Shown: one piece after another, positions 18,329 through 27,248 of the stretch | Layout of the letters: each line of letters opens with the position of its first letter | Numbering within the stretch: position 1 is the first letter of the stretch | Origin: Desulfurococcaceae archaeon | GTDB taxonomy: Archaea > Thermoproteota > Thermoprotei_A > Sulfolobales > Desulfurococcaceae | Reading direction: 5' to 3' | DNA length: 64,000 nt | Assembly: GCA_038845865.1 (NCBI GenBank) | Contig: JAWBQJ010000001.1 | Location: forward strand, 124,001 to 188,000 | The notes under the pieces: model-generated | What the model was told of the DNA's origin: nothing | What the model saw: the letters and a program-made list of their open reading frames with translations, nothing else | The model's database searches: none | Translations under genes and position numbers: made by a program

Positions 18329-18946
18329 TTGATCTACTGCATAGTACCGGCAGCGGGTAGGAGTACCAGGTTTCCCTGGAACAAGCTGCTTTACATTTAC
18401 AGAGACAAGCCCCTCATCGTGCAAACGATCACAAATATCCTGGAATCGGGTTTCGTTAAGAGAGTGGTGCTGGTAACCGGTTACCAGCACCAGTTAATAG
18501 AGAGCATCGTGAGGAAGTTCAATCTCGAAGTAGACATTGCGTATAACCCGGATTATGAGGCCGGAATGAGTTCTTCCATCAAGGTCGGCGTAAAGTATGT
18601 TGTAAACCACGCGAACAATCCCGCGGGAATAATGGTTAATCCTGGCGATGCTGCATGGATTCACCCGGGCGTATATGCTCTCTTAACCGTGAGGTACTTC
18701 GAAAACGTCGATAACTACGACATAGTAGTTGCCTCCTACGAGGGGAGGCGCGGCCATCCAGTAATCTTCTCGAGTAGGCTCATCAACGACCTTCTCTCTA
18801 TTTCGGAGGAAAAGCATGGATTGAAGGAGGTAATTACAAGGTATCAGAGTAGAGTACTAGCAGTGGAGACGAATTATCCCGGAGTGCTATTAGACCTCGA
18901 CACGGTAGTAGACCTGCTCAGGGTTAAAAGCACAATATATGTTTAG
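18329..18946 (+). CDS. MobA-like nucleotidyltransferase
   Basis: A 205-aa protein of the MobA-like NTP transferase family (MocA/MobA/IspD-type fold). Evidence is the N-terminal nucleotide-binding loop IVPAAGRSTRFPWNKLL, the GYQHQLIESI helix, the metal-site region MVNPGDAAWIHPG and GRRGHPVIF. MocA-type members join CTP or GTP to molybdopterin. The start is TTG 18329: the upstream stop (TGA at 18322) lies inside its Shine-Dalgarno AAGGTGAGG, so translation is probably coupled to the DUF47 protein. The GD-AAW motif departs from the usual GDxP, so the substrate may be another nucleotide sugar or cofactor. Confidence 0.72.
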   Translation: MIYCIVPAAGRSTRFPWNKLLYIYRDKPLIVQTITNILESGFVKRVVLVTGYQHQLIESIVRKFNLEVDIAYNPDYEAGMSSSIKVGVKYVVNHANNPAGIMVNPGDAAWIHPGVYALLTVRYFENVDNYDIVVASYEGRRGHPVIFSSRLINDLLSISEEKHGLKEVITRYQSRVLAVETNYPGVLLDLDTVVDLLRVKSTIYV

Positions 18947-18951
18947 TTGCG

Positions 18952-20703
18952 TTACGTATACAGGTCTTCGTGCTTTAAAAAATTGATTTTTACCTCCCCG
19001 TTCACCTGGTCTATAATGATCTCGGGAGCTCCGTATATCAGGTTGTGTTTCATTGCGAGCGTGTCTTGGTATGCACCGGTATCGAGGAACACTAAGTAGT
19101 ACGACTCGCCGCGAACCGGGAGATGTAGAGGTACTCCACGTAGCCTTAGCTTGATACCCGGGACTGCGATTAGCTTACTGTCCAGTAAGGTGAATACCGG
19201 GGAAAGACCTTTAATTGTATTTCCAGGGCTTATGTACTCCGTGATCTCGCCCATGCTATCGCACGTTAAGTCGCTGAGAGAGGCCAGCACATTTGGCTTC
19301 TCGTGAAGCCTCTGCGCTGGCACTACTTGGAAGTATTGATCAACTAGAACAACATCGGGTATGTCCGCAAAAATGGACATGTTCAGTATAAAGCGCTTGG
19401 TTGGGGTGATCATGATCCTCAGGATCTTGTGATCGCAAACTAGTTCGCGGACCTCAACCTTACCGGTACTGACAAGCTCTGCGATCTTCGCTGCCAAATC
19501 CTCTCTAATTAAGGCAACTATGTCTTCGTACATTTCCCTGTTATTATTGTTTGACGTGATGTTTAGCCGTAACTCATTTAATGTAATCTCTAGTTTCGAT
19601 AACAGCGCCTTAACATCTTCAAGGCTGTGCACTTCGCTTACCTGCTCATAGTGCTCTCGTAGAGAGTGAACTGCAGAATAAGACCTCACATCAACGACCT
19701 TTGCCACCACCAAGCGGTGCGATGCTACTATAAACCTTCCCCCTTCGTAAACTAGGTGTGGTTTTACTTGAGACCTAGTAAACGTTTCCAGTAAGGCCTT
19801 AAAGTAATCTACTATGGTGTAGTTAGGCGATTCCTCACTACCGTTTCTCACGTCTAAATAAGGATACGCCATGCCACCTCCGGGGTCGACCACTGAGATG
19901 CTTTCAAACCCCATATTCCTTAGCTCTTCATAAACGAACCTTACTTCGTTAAGGTAGTTCTTTACATCCTCGTACTTGTACACCTGTGAGCCGGGGTGCA
20001 TGTGTAACAGTGTCGTACGCTCGGTTAACCATCTAAACTCCTGCTTCAGCCTAGTTAGAGCATTCAGTGTTAAACCAAACTTGCTGCCTAGCCCCACGGA
20101 TCCTGACCACTTACCGTGCATTTTAACCATGGGCTTAACGCGTATACCGATCTCTAGTTGAGGGTACTTGGAAAGAATCTCGGCCTCGTTTTCGCTTTCA
20201 ACATCAACGAAAACTCTCCATCCTTTAGATAACAACTTTAAAAGTTCCTGTACAGCTTGCTCGGAAACCACGCCATCATATATGAGGACTCTGGGAGAGT
20301 ACTTCTCTGCGATCTTTTGTAGCAATTTAACCTCGCCGAGCGAGCCGGTGTTAAAACCCCACTGGTACTTCTCGCCATGCTTTGCAATGGTCTCAACAAC
20401 TATTGGCGTCGGGTTGACTTTCATCGGGTAAACCAAGATCGGGTTCTTATCGTAGCCAATAACTTCCGCTACTGCCCTATAAGACTCGTACACGGTGTCC
20501 ATAGACTTTTTAATTGCAGGTAGTATTCTGATGTATGCTATATCTAGGTTGTACTTGTCCATCAGGTTTTTTACTCTAAGTTTTTCTTCGTTAAGCTTTA
20601 TTACGAGGAAACCCTCTTCGTCTACGTCTATAATATCTCTTCTAGCGTAGTTTTCAAGTCCATAAACCTTTCTTGCGATATCTATCGTCCACTCGCTACT
20701 CAT
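18952..20703 (-). CDS. speA: SpeA-type (PLP, fold III) arginine decarboxylase
   Basis: A 583-aa enzyme that by family converts arginine to agmatine and CO2, the first polyamine step. The alanine-racemase-like barrel carries the PLP Lys95 in PMKVNPTP, the HPGSQ loop (about 238) and the glycine-rich phosphate site DPGGGMAYPY (about 274). The C-terminal beta domain has the cross-subunit TCDSMGEI motif (about 481). Bacterial SpeA has CDSDG at that place, so Asp is replaced by Met here. It is some 70 residues shorter than E. coli SpeA. Crenarchaea are known to use an AdoMet-decarboxylase-derived pyruvoyl enzyme instead, so this type is unexpected. The minus-strand operon context is simple: the gene stands nearly alone. 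Confidence 0.85.
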   Translation of the reverse strand: MSSEWTIDIARKVYGLENYARRDIIDVDEEGFLVIKLNEEKLRVKNLMDKYNLDIAYIRILPAIKKSMDTVYESYRAVAEVIGYDKNPILVYPMKVNPTPIVVETIAKHGEKYQWGFNTGSLGEVKLLQKIAEKYSPRVLIYDGVVSEQAVQELLKLLSKGWRVFVDVESENEAEILSKYPQLEIGIRVKPMVKMHGKWSGSVGLGSKFGLTLNALTRLKQEFRWLTERTTLLHMHPGSQVYKYEDVKNYLNEVRFVYEELRNMGFESISVVDPGGGMAYPYLDVRNGSEESPNYTIVDYFKALLETFTRSQVKPHLVYEGGRFIVASHRLVVAKVVDVRSYSAVHSLREHYEQVSEVHSLEDVKALLSKLEITLNELRLNITSNNNNREMYEDIVALIREDLAAKIAELVSTGKVEVRELVCDHKILRIMITPTKRFILNMSIFADIPDVVLVDQYFQVVPAQRLHEKPNVLASLSDLTCDSMGEITEYISPGNTIKGLSPVFTLLDSKLIAVPGIKLRLRGVPLHLPVRGESYYLVFLDTGAYQDTLAMKHNLIYGAPEIIIDQVNGEVKINFLKHEDLYT

Positions 20704-20739
20704 CTTCGGTTTAGCCCTGCTAGACTATTATCGTGTTTA

Positions 20740-20961
20740 CTAGATGCGCTTAAAAACATTTACCTCACTGCAATCCTCGAGGATGCCTGCCTTGATTCCT
20801 TCGAGCAGACTTTTAAGCTTAGATTTAATTTCATCGTCTAAATCACTCACTTCGATATCTGCTTCTAATTTTATTATTTCTTCTACGAGTTCAAGATACT
20901 TAGCCGTCATGGAGTTGTTCAGCTCGCTCGCCCTGTGAATGATCCTGGCGAGGCCCTGCAA
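20740..20961 (-). CDS. Small helical protein, unknown function
   Basis: A 73-aa predicted coiled-coil or helical-bundle protein, rich in Glu, Lys and Leu (EEIIKLEADIEVSDLDDEI), with one Cys near the end. TTTAAAATA on the minus strand (about 20988-20996) sits roughly 27 bases before TTG 20961, consistent with leaderless transcription and arguing that this frame is real rather than the opposite-strand shadow. It lies 36 bases upstream of speA in the same direction. No family is recognised. Confidence 0.5.
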   Translation of the reverse strand: MQGLARIIHRASELNNSMTAKYLELVEEIIKLEADIEVSDLDDEIKSKLKSLLEGIKAGILEDCSEVNVFKRI

Positions 20962-20996
20962 GCAGCCCCTTATGTTTATGATACAGTAATATTTTA

Positions 20997-21085
20997 AAGC
21001 TAAGAGGGCGGGGTCGAACGGTCCGTGAACCGCTCACCGCTCGTCTAGGAGGGCTGCTTTCATCCCCTAAAAATTAGTGTTCAGC
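20997..21085. other. GC-rich non-coding stretch, possible RNA
   Basis: Between PDO and the small helical gene lies a block much richer in G and C than other gaps. It contains overlapping short inverted repeats: CGGT...ACCG at about 21019-21032 and GTGA...TCAC at about 21025-21037. A T-run and an AATTTTTAG stretch lie at the 21070 end. I find no ORF, no complete tRNA cloverleaf and no full C/D box pair. It may be a short RNA gene or only a leader; strand and limits are uncertain. Confidence 0.25.
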
Positions 21086-21093
21086 TATGTAGC

Positions 21094-21801
21094 TTAAAGC
21101 CTTTTACCCTTCAAGCTCTTCTCGGCTCTCTTAATTGCCTCTAAAATTTCCTCGTAAGAGACGTATCCGGGAATCGCCTCTAAAGGCTTAGCACCATATA
21201 TGTCGTAGTCTTCAACCCTATTTATTGAAATAAACGGCACGTACTGTACGTAGTATTTGTCTGCTTCATAGGGGTTTTCAAACGCTTCAATGGTCTCTAT
21301 CAGCAAGTTTTCATTAACTAGTCCTGTTTGGTTAAGGAAGTCCACCACTATGGGGCAGTAAGGACATTCAGGCGTCACGAAGACTTTTATATGTAGTGGT
21401 GTTTCGATCGTCTCTATTTCCTCAACAACGCTTCTAGGTAGTTTAATGCCTTCGGAGATGTACTCGTGGATGTATATGAACGGCACGAATTCCTGCCCAC
21501 TCGGTAACCCGTAATACCTTATATTCCTTTTCCGGGTATCATAAATGAATGCTGGAAGATATCGTGGTTTGTAAACCTTACCCTCCTGTGAGTTTAGTAT
21601 TTCAAAAGAGAGTTTTCCCCTCGATATCTGTGTGAGCTCCTCTGCGAGAAGCTTTGCCTCGGAACAAGTATTACATCTGCCGGAAGCGCCGGGCTTCTCG
21701 GCCGAGTCTACTATTAGTATATCCTTTAAGTTCTTTCTAAGCGATTCAAATATCTTTTTGAGTTCCTCTACGGTTTCTTCATCGAATACCTTACGCATCA
21801 C
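21094..21801 (-). CDS. pdo: Glutaredoxin-like protein disulfide oxidoreductase (PDO)
   Basis: A 235-aa two-domain thioredoxin-fold protein that forms and shuffles disulfides in hyperthermophile cytoplasm. Both active sites are present: C43-N-T-C46 in the N-terminal unit and C146-P-Y-C149 in the C-terminal unit. The cis-Pro region appears as YVPFISINR. PDOs are abundant in organisms that stabilise intracellular proteins with disulfides, in line with a hyperthermophilic host. CNTC in unit one is unusual compared with the CxxC pairs of well-studied PDOs, but both cysteines remain. The gene is monocistronic, divergent from the gene at 21871. Confidence 0.9.
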   Translation of the reverse strand: MMRKVFDEETVEELKKIFESLRKNLKDILIVDSAEKPGASGRCNTCSEAKLLAEELTQISRGKLSFEILNSQEGKVYKPRYLPAFIYDTRKRNIRYYGLPSGQEFVPFIYIHEYISEGIKLPRSVVEEIETIETPLHIKVFVTPECPYCPIVVDFLNQTGLVNENLLIETIEAFENPYEADKYYVQYVPFISINRVEDYDIYGAKPLEAIPGYVSYEEILEAIKRAEKSLKGKRL

Positions 21802-21870
21802 TGTTCACCGAGTACCTATTCCGTTAGGAAAATAAGCCTGTTCAGAGGTTTTTATACCTGGAGGTTACGC

Positions 21871-22608
21871 GTGAAGAAATCTCTCCAACACCGCCTTCTC
21901 GAGGTTCTGAAAGGCAATCCAGGAGTTTCGGTAAAAGAGCTTGCATCGATTTTAGAAGTAGATGTAAACAAAGTCAAAGTTGCCGCTTACCGGCTAAAAT
22001 CAATGGGTTACATCGAGAAGGCAGGCAGAGGCTACATAGTGACTAAGCGAGGTTTACAGTTTCTTAACTACTTAGAGTCGAGGTTAGCGTCAAAAACAGA
22101 CGTTGAGAAAGCGAGGAAGACCTTAGAAGAGAAACGCGAGGCTTCAACGGAGGCCCCTCCAAGTAAAGAACCCGTAAGAGAAATGCCCCGGGGTATGGGT
22201 ACTCCACAGGTTGTAGAAGATACCATAAACACCCTTATTGAAAAACTCCAAGAACTCGAAAGACGCATAATTAGTCTCGAAGCACGCGTTAGAGGCCTCG
22301 AAGGAGTTGTAGCATCCACGCAGAAAAGACCCGATATCACCTCGCTACTAGACCCGGTAATGTATTATAACGAAGCGGTCACGAAGTACGGCTCTCTCAT
22401 CGAGAAGATGCTGTCCGACAAGAGGCTCATTAAAATAGGCTCTTTGGTGGTTAATACGGAGTTCTATGCGCATTTTAAGTCCAGGTTTCCGATCAAGCTA
22501 TCAGATGTAGAGAAGCTGTCCCCCCACGAGAAGATTCTCTTAGAGGAAATGAGAAAAGAAGCTTTAATAGTGCTACATGCAGGCAAGGAGTACAGAATGG
22601 TAGAGTAA
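21871..22608 (+). CDS. Winged-helix protein with coiled coil
   Basis: A 245-aa protein. Residues 1-70 are a winged helix-turn-helix (VSVKELASILEVDVNKVKVAAYRLKSMGYI split by a recognition helix, then wing GRGYIVTKRG). A charged Pro-rich linker (about 95-115) leads to a coiled coil (about 118-150, EKLQELERRIISLEARVRGL) and a C-terminal domain of about 90 residues (DPVMYYNEAVTKYGSLIEKM) that I do not recognise. Likely a dimeric chromatin or transcription factor specific to crenarchaea; its target is unknown. Its stop and that of taw1 converge two bases apart. Confidence 0.6.
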   Translation: MKKSLQHRLLEVLKGNPGVSVKELASILEVDVNKVKVAAYRLKSMGYIEKAGRGYIVTKRGLQFLNYLESRLASKTDVEKARKTLEEKREASTEAPPSKEPVREMPRGMGTPQVVEDTINTLIEKLQELERRIISLEARVRGLEGVVASTQKRPDITSLLDPVMYYNEAVTKYGSLIEKMLSDKRLIKIGSLVVNTEFYAHFKSRFPIKLSDVEKLSPHEKILLEEMRKEALIVLHAGKEYRMVE

Positions 22609-22610
22609 TA

Positions 22611-23696
22611 CTAGGCCTCTGCTTCCTCGTATTCATCCGTTATTACAGGAGCGTACTTTTCAGGGCATTTAATGCCTTCAACGCAACCCTTGCCATGTCT
22701 TAGTGGCTTTTCAATCCTGCTCAACAGGACAACTCTGCTTGGTATAGACTCGCCAAGTAGCGTATAACCCGTAAGCTCAGAGAGCTTCCCAGCAAAGTCG
22801 CGTACTTCCCGGTGTAGTGGCATACTACTCTTAGTTAGCCTACTCTTACTAACGCCGAGGTACATGTAAGCCTTAACCTCGACGTAGTGAGGATTACCTT
22901 TTTCAACAAACTTCGCAAAGCTCTTAAGAGCCTCTTCGCGGTCATTGAAGCCCTTAACCAATGTTATCCTAAAGGTTACCGGTGATTTAAACGATCTAAC
23001 GTACTCTAGGGTTTCTTGGAATAGTTCCCAGGCTCTAGGTACCATGGGCCTGTTAAAGTACTCGTATGAATCTTTATTCCACGCCTCAAAGCTTATATAA
23101 AGCTGTGTTGGTTCTTTATCTAGGTTCTTGAGAACGTCCGGCCTGGTTCCATGTGTTACCAGGAAGGTAGTTAAACCCCTTCCGTGGTATTCGTTTATCA
23201 GCTCGCCAAGCCTTGGGTAAAGTAGCGGCTCTCCGGATAGGCTTATCGCGACGTGTTTCGGGTTCATAGCTTCTTCGACCATTTTCAAGTCAGCTTTCGG
23301 ATTGCCTTTGAAACCCGCCATTATCTGCCTGTGCACCCTAATACTTTCCTCTACCAATACCCCAGGATCATCTGTTACCGGGGGGCGGGTGTCATCCCAG
23401 TGCATTCCTACATCTTCTGGCTGTATTCTCCAGCAGTGTAAACACCTATTCCAACACCAAACAACTACAGGCGTCATCTGTATGCATCTATGACTTTCGA
23501 TCCCGTACCATAAACACTTGTAACAGAATCTATGTCTCAGAACGGCTTCCCTTGTCCAGTGACACCGCTTAACGGCACCTACAACGCCAATGATGTGATA
23601 CCCCTGCTTAGAGAGCCTTTCATAAATTGCCTTATACACCGGGCTACTGCCCCAGAATTCTTCGCGCCTTAGCTTAACTGCGTGATTGGTGGACAC
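22611..23696 (-). CDS. taw1: Taw1, radical-SAM 4-demethylwyosine synthase
   Basis: Builds the tricyclic imG-14 base from m1G37 of tRNA-Phe using pyruvate. The radical-SAM cluster motif is C81-WNR-C85-LH-C88. Cys45, Cys58, Cys61 and Cys71 lie upstream and can provide ligands of the second 4Fe-4S cluster known in Taw1. Other family marks are SLSGEPLLYPRLGELI and ITLVKGFND. At 361 aa it is a normal archaeal length, without the flavodoxin domain of eukaryotic TYW1. Its substrate base, m1G37, is made by Trm5, which is encoded in this window at 56863. Confidence 0.95.
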   Translation of the reverse strand: MSTNHAVKLRREEFWGSSPVYKAIYERLSKQGYHIIGVVGAVKRCHWTREAVLRHRFCYKCLWYGIESHRCIQMTPVVVWCWNRCLHCWRIQPEDVGMHWDDTRPPVTDDPGVLVEESIRVHRQIMAGFKGNPKADLKMVEEAMNPKHVAISLSGEPLLYPRLGELINEYHGRGLTTFLVTHGTRPDVLKNLDKEPTQLYISFEAWNKDSYEYFNRPMVPRAWELFQETLEYVRSFKSPVTFRITLVKGFNDREEALKSFAKFVEKGNPHYVEVKAYMYLGVSKSRLTKSSMPLHREVRDFAGKLSELTGYTLLGESIPSRVVLLSRIEKPLRHGKGCVEGIKCPEKYAPVITDEYEEAEA

Positions 23697-23859
23697 CTAC
23701 ACCACCGCCACCACATTCTCCGTAATAAAATCTAATAACCCTACCGCTGTGGCCGCTCGAGGAAGTCCTTATTACCACCGTCAAAGATAGCTATTGTTGT
23801 GATGAGCGAACCCGTGACGGATAGATGAAGATGGTTGGCGTTGCTGAGGATGATTTGCC

Positions 23860-24384
23860 TTGCCCAAGGTTTATAAGGCAAGATCTGTTTTAGGAGTAGG
23901 CATAGAGCTTGAACTAGTTGAAAAAACGAGAAACATCTTGGTCTTCAAGGACACTAAAACAGGTAATTTGTACAAGGTCAGTGTGAAGAAGGCTAGTAAC
24001 GGTAAGTACATCATAGACGTGAATGGTGTTGAGCACCACGTGCTCTCCCACGGTAACGGCGAGATCTTCATAGACTCCTCGCAGCCCCTAATACACGAGA
24101 TCGTCTTCGAAGTCGTGCACAGAGAAAAAGAGCTCAAGGAATCTGGACGAGTTATCCAGGTAGAGCCGAACATCCTGCAGTCTCCAATATCCGGTAGGGT
24201 TATCGAAGTAAGGGTCAAGAGCGGTTCAACGGTTAATATGGGGGATACCGTGATCTTGTTGGAGTCTATGAAGATGATCATAGAAGTCAAATCGCATATA
24301 GCCGGTATTGTTGAAGAAGTATACGTGCAGCCAGGAACGGTGGTGAATAGGGGAGACAGATTATTAAAAGTTAAGCAACTATAA
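23860..24384 (+). CDS. Biotin carboxyl carrier protein of acyl-CoA carboxylase
   Basis: A 174-aa protein ending in a biotinyl domain (about 105-174). The biotin-accepting Lys138 lies in ESMKM, a Ser variant of the common AMKM. The first 90 residues form a beta-rich domain as in archaeal and decarboxylase gamma subunits. The start is TTG 23860 after GAGGATGAT. It carries CO2 between biotin carboxylase and the carboxyltransferase encoded convergently next to it, with which it overlaps by six bases. No biotin carboxylase gene is visible in the window, so that subunit must be elsewhere. Confidence 0.88.
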   Translation: MPKVYKARSVLGVGIELELVEKTRNILVFKDTKTGNLYKVSVKKASNGKYIIDVNGVEHHVLSHGNGEIFIDSSQPLIHEIVFEVVHREKELKESGRVIQVEPNILQSPISGRVIEVRVKSGSTVNMGDTVILLESMKMIIEVKSHIAGIVEEVYVQPGTVVNRGDRLLKVKQL

Positions 24385-25938
24385 GGGCATGTTTGTGTGC
24401 TTTCTTAATGGAGGTATTTCGGCCCTCTTGCCAGACAACGCGACTAACGCTTCATATATCTTTTTCCTCGTTGATGCGATATCTATTACATCGTCAATGT
24501 AGCCTAACTCAGCCGCTCTAAATGGGTTAGCGAATAACTCTCGGTATTCTCGTAGTTTTTCTCTGAACATTGCTTCAGGGTCAGCTGCTTTATCTATTTC
24601 TCTCCTGTGCAGTATTCTGACTGCTCCTTCAGGGCCCATCACGGCGATCTCGGCCGTTGGCCATGCGTAGTTTATATCGCTTCCCAGCGAAAGGCTACCC
24701 ATTGCTATGTATGCTCCACCATAAGCTTTCCTCATTACAACGGTAATCTTGGGAACTGTGGCCTCGGCGTAAGCATGGAGAACTTTCGCACCGTGCTTTA
24801 TTATACCTCCGTGCTCCTGATCAACACCTGGCATGAAACCCGGAGTATCCACGAATGTTACTATGGGTAGGTTAAATGAATCGCAGAATCTAACAAACCT
24901 CGCTATTTTGTTACTTGACTCTATGTCTATCACGCCTGCGTTCACAGCCGGTTGATTGGCAACTATGCATAGAGAGTGACCTCCTATTCTTCCGAAACCC
25001 ACTACGGCTGATTTAGCGTAATTAGCGTGTACTTCGAGGAAGTCTTCGTTATCGACTACTAGCCTGATCACGTGCCTTACGTCAAAGGGCTTCATAGGAT
25101 CTGTTGGGACGATTTCGTAGAGCTCCTCTAGCCTCCTATCTACGGGATCATCCGTAGGCACGTAGGGGGGATCTTCCGTACTATTGCTGGGTAAATATGA
25201 GAGGAGCTTCCGGGTAATCGCAAATGCCTCCTCCTCTGTTTCCGCGACAAAGTGTGCACATCCACTTATAGACCCGTGTATCTCCGCACCGCCGAGCTGT
25301 TCAAACGTGACGCTCACACCAGTAGCAGCCTTTACAACCTCGGGACCCGTTATGAACATGTAAGAGCCTTTGACCATTATTATGAAGTCCATTAAAGCTG
25401 GGCTGTACGCGGCAGCCCCTGCGCACGGACCAAGGATTAGTGCTATTTGCGGTACTACACCACTTGCCTTTACATTTGCGTAGAATATTTTCCCACAACC
25501 GTGTAGTGCCGCGACACCTTCTTGTATTCTAGCTCCGCCCGAGTCGTAGAGCCCTATGACTGGTACCCCAATCTGCGTGGCCTGCTCTATGAGTCTTGCT
25601 ATTTTCTCTCCGTGCGCTTCGCCAATACTGCCTCCCAGAACCGTAAAGTCTTGCGCATACACGTAGACTACTTTTCCATCTAGTTTACCGTAACCCACCA
25701 CTACCCCGTCACTATAGAACTTCTGCTTGTCGAGACCAAAGTACGTGGATCTATGCGTGCGCATCCATTGAAACTCTACAAAGGAGCCGGGATCAAGTAG
25801 CTTTTCTATTCTCTCCCTAACCCACAGCTTGCCCTTCTGCTTTTGCTGTTCTATCTTGTCCTTGCCTCCGCCAAGTACCGAGAGCTCTCTGTACTCGTTG
25901 ATCCTCTTTAGTAGTTCCTCGTGAGAACCCATTATCAT
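24379..25938 (-). CDS. Acyl-CoA carboxylase carboxyltransferase (PccB/MmdA family)
   Basis: A 519-aa crotonase-fold carboxyltransferase that moves CO2 from biotin to acetyl- or propionyl-CoA, or acts in reverse with methylmalonyl-CoA. Family marks are the oxyanion-hole glycines GGARIQEG and a second site VDTPGFMPGVDQEHGG in two short pieces, plus AYGGAYIAMGS and a WPTAEIAVMGPEGA ending. The start overlaps the thiolase stop in ATGA, so the two are cotranscribed. The BCCP on the other strand is the likely partner. Which acyl-CoA is used, and in which direction, cannot be decided here; no decarboxylase sodium-pump subunit is seen. Confidence 0.9.
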   Translation of the reverse strand: MIMGSHEELLKRINEYRELSVLGGGKDKIEQQKQKGKLWVRERIEKLLDPGSFVEFQWMRTHRSTYFGLDKQKFYSDGVVVGYGKLDGKVVYVYAQDFTVLGGSIGEAHGEKIARLIEQATQIGVPVIGLYDSGGARIQEGVAALHGCGKIFYANVKASGVVPQIALILGPCAGAAAYSPALMDFIIMVKGSYMFITGPEVVKAATGVSVTFEQLGGAEIHGSISGCAHFVAETEEEAFAITRKLLSYLPSNSTEDPPYVPTDDPVDRRLEELYEIVPTDPMKPFDVRHVIRLVVDNEDFLEVHANYAKSAVVGFGRIGGHSLCIVANQPAVNAGVIDIESSNKIARFVRFCDSFNLPIVTFVDTPGFMPGVDQEHGGIIKHGAKVLHAYAEATVPKITVVMRKAYGGAYIAMGSLSLGSDINYAWPTAEIAVMGPEGAVRILHRREIDKAADPEAMFREKLREYRELFANPFRAAELGYIDDVIDIASTRKKIYEALVALSGKRAEIPPLRKHTNMPL

Positions 25939-27113
25939 CTAACCCGTTTAAAGACTGCAATGGCGGCTATGGTACTGATGCCTCCAATATTGTGTATTAT
26001 TGCCGTCTCAGGGCTACTCGCTTTATAGCCTGGAAAGTCCCCTCTAATCTGCATCACTGCCTCCGAGGCTTGATATACGCCAGTAGCACCGACGGGGTGT
26101 CCGCGTGCCTTTAAACCACCGCTAAAGTTTACCTCCGGTTTATCACCCTTCTGAAACCTCCCCTCCCTGTACAGTTTTACTGCAAGCCCCTTGGGCGCGA
26201 AGCCGAGATCTTCAAGCGATACGTATGCCGTTATGTGGAAAGCATCGTGTAGCTCGACGTAATCTACATCCCTAATTGTAAGCCCTGCCTTGCTTAGTGC
26301 TTCCCTAGATGCTTTAACCGTGGACTCCATTGTAAGTAGATCATTTCTTGAAGCTAAGTCAACGCTGTCCGTGGATACGGCAATACTCGGTATTTCTACG
26401 AGCACGTCTCTTCCGGTTGATTTGGCAATTTCTCTGGCTTTCTCCTCGCCGCGAACAAGCAACACCACTGCTGCCCCATCTCCTAGGGGGGCTGCGTGGA
26501 AGAGCCTTATGGGGTCAGCTATCATTGGGCTTTCAAGTATCTCTTTTACTGCCGCTTTGCGTGGTAGTTGTGCGTAGGGATTGTAACTGGCATATTCGTG
26601 CATTTTGAGGGGCCAGTATGAAAGGTCTTCATCTGTATAGCCAAACACGTTCATGTAAAGCCTCGCGAGCATTGCATTAAGCCCTGTAAATGTAGCGCCA
26701 TAGAATACCTCGTAATCGGCGTCTGCCGCCTGCGCAAGGGCCCTTGTCGTGACCTCCGTTACAGCTTCTGTGAGCTTTTCCACTCCTCCAACAGCAACTA
26801 CGTCTACTAGGCCCGATTTTACGAGGGCATACCCAGTATATAGTGCTACTCCGCCACTACCACATGCTCCCTCGACTTTGAATGCGGGTATGCCGCGGAA
26901 CCCAGCGTAGTCTGCTACGAGCGCTCCTAAGCTATCTTGCTGCATTAATACGCTTGACGTCATATTACCCACAACTATTGCCTGGGGTTTAAGGCCACCG
27001 GCATCATCAATGGCTTTCCAAAGCGCCTCGGCAAAGAGCTCCTTGGCGTGCTTGTCAAAGTGCCTACCGATCTTAGTCATGCCCACTCCCGCAACGAATA
27101 CCCGATCCACCAC
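25935..27113 (-). CDS. Thiolase (SCP-x-like archaeal acetyl-CoA acyltransferase)
   Basis: A 392-aa thiolase. The nucleophile is Cys84 in EGACGSGG; the other active-site elements are ELHDAFH and the closing GGLKARGHPVGATG. By family it condenses two acetyl-CoA or cleaves beta-ketoacyl-CoA. In many archaea such thiolases sit beside a DUF35 OB-fold protein and HMG-CoA synthase for mevalonate synthesis; neither is present here. Instead the gene overlaps the carboxyltransferase gene by four bases, linking it to acyl-CoA or propionate metabolism. ATG-less start codon alternatives near 27113 do not change the core. Confidence 0.88.
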   Translation of the reverse strand: MVDRVFVAGVGMTKIGRHFDKHAKELFAEALWKAIDDAGGLKPQAIVVGNMTSSVLMQQDSLGALVADYAGFRGIPAFKVEGACGSGGVALYTGYALVKSGLVDVVAVGGVEKLTEAVTEVTTRALAQAADADYEVFYGATFTGLNAMLARLYMNVFGYTDEDLSYWPLKMHEYASYNPYAQLPRKAAVKEILESPMIADPIRLFHAAPLGDGAAVVLLVRGEEKAREIAKSTGRDVLVEIPSIAVSTDSVDLASRNDLLTMESTVKASREALSKAGLTIRDVDYVELHDAFHITAYVSLEDLGFAPKGLAVKLYREGRFQKGDKPEVNFSGGLKARGHPVGATGVYQASEAVMQIRGDFPGYKASSPETAIIHNIGGISTIAAIAVFKRVR

Positions 27114-27248
27114 TAAACACCTGCATGTCTAGGTAGTAAGTATAGCTTGCAGAGGGTATAAAAATCGAGATTAAACCGCGAATTTAAAGTCCAAGCATTA
27201 AATATAGCACCACGAGGTGGTGCTCAGCAATAAAGGTGTACGAAGTAC

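Noticed and set aside
20744-20938. 64-aa plus-strand frame
   Set aside because: Opposes the small helical gene, whose promoter fits the minus strand; Ser-rich composition is typical of an antisense shadow.
21013-21040. tRNA T-arm-like GTTCGA on the minus strand
   Set aside because: Flanking bases do not form the five-pair T-stem, and no acceptor or anticodon stem could be placed.
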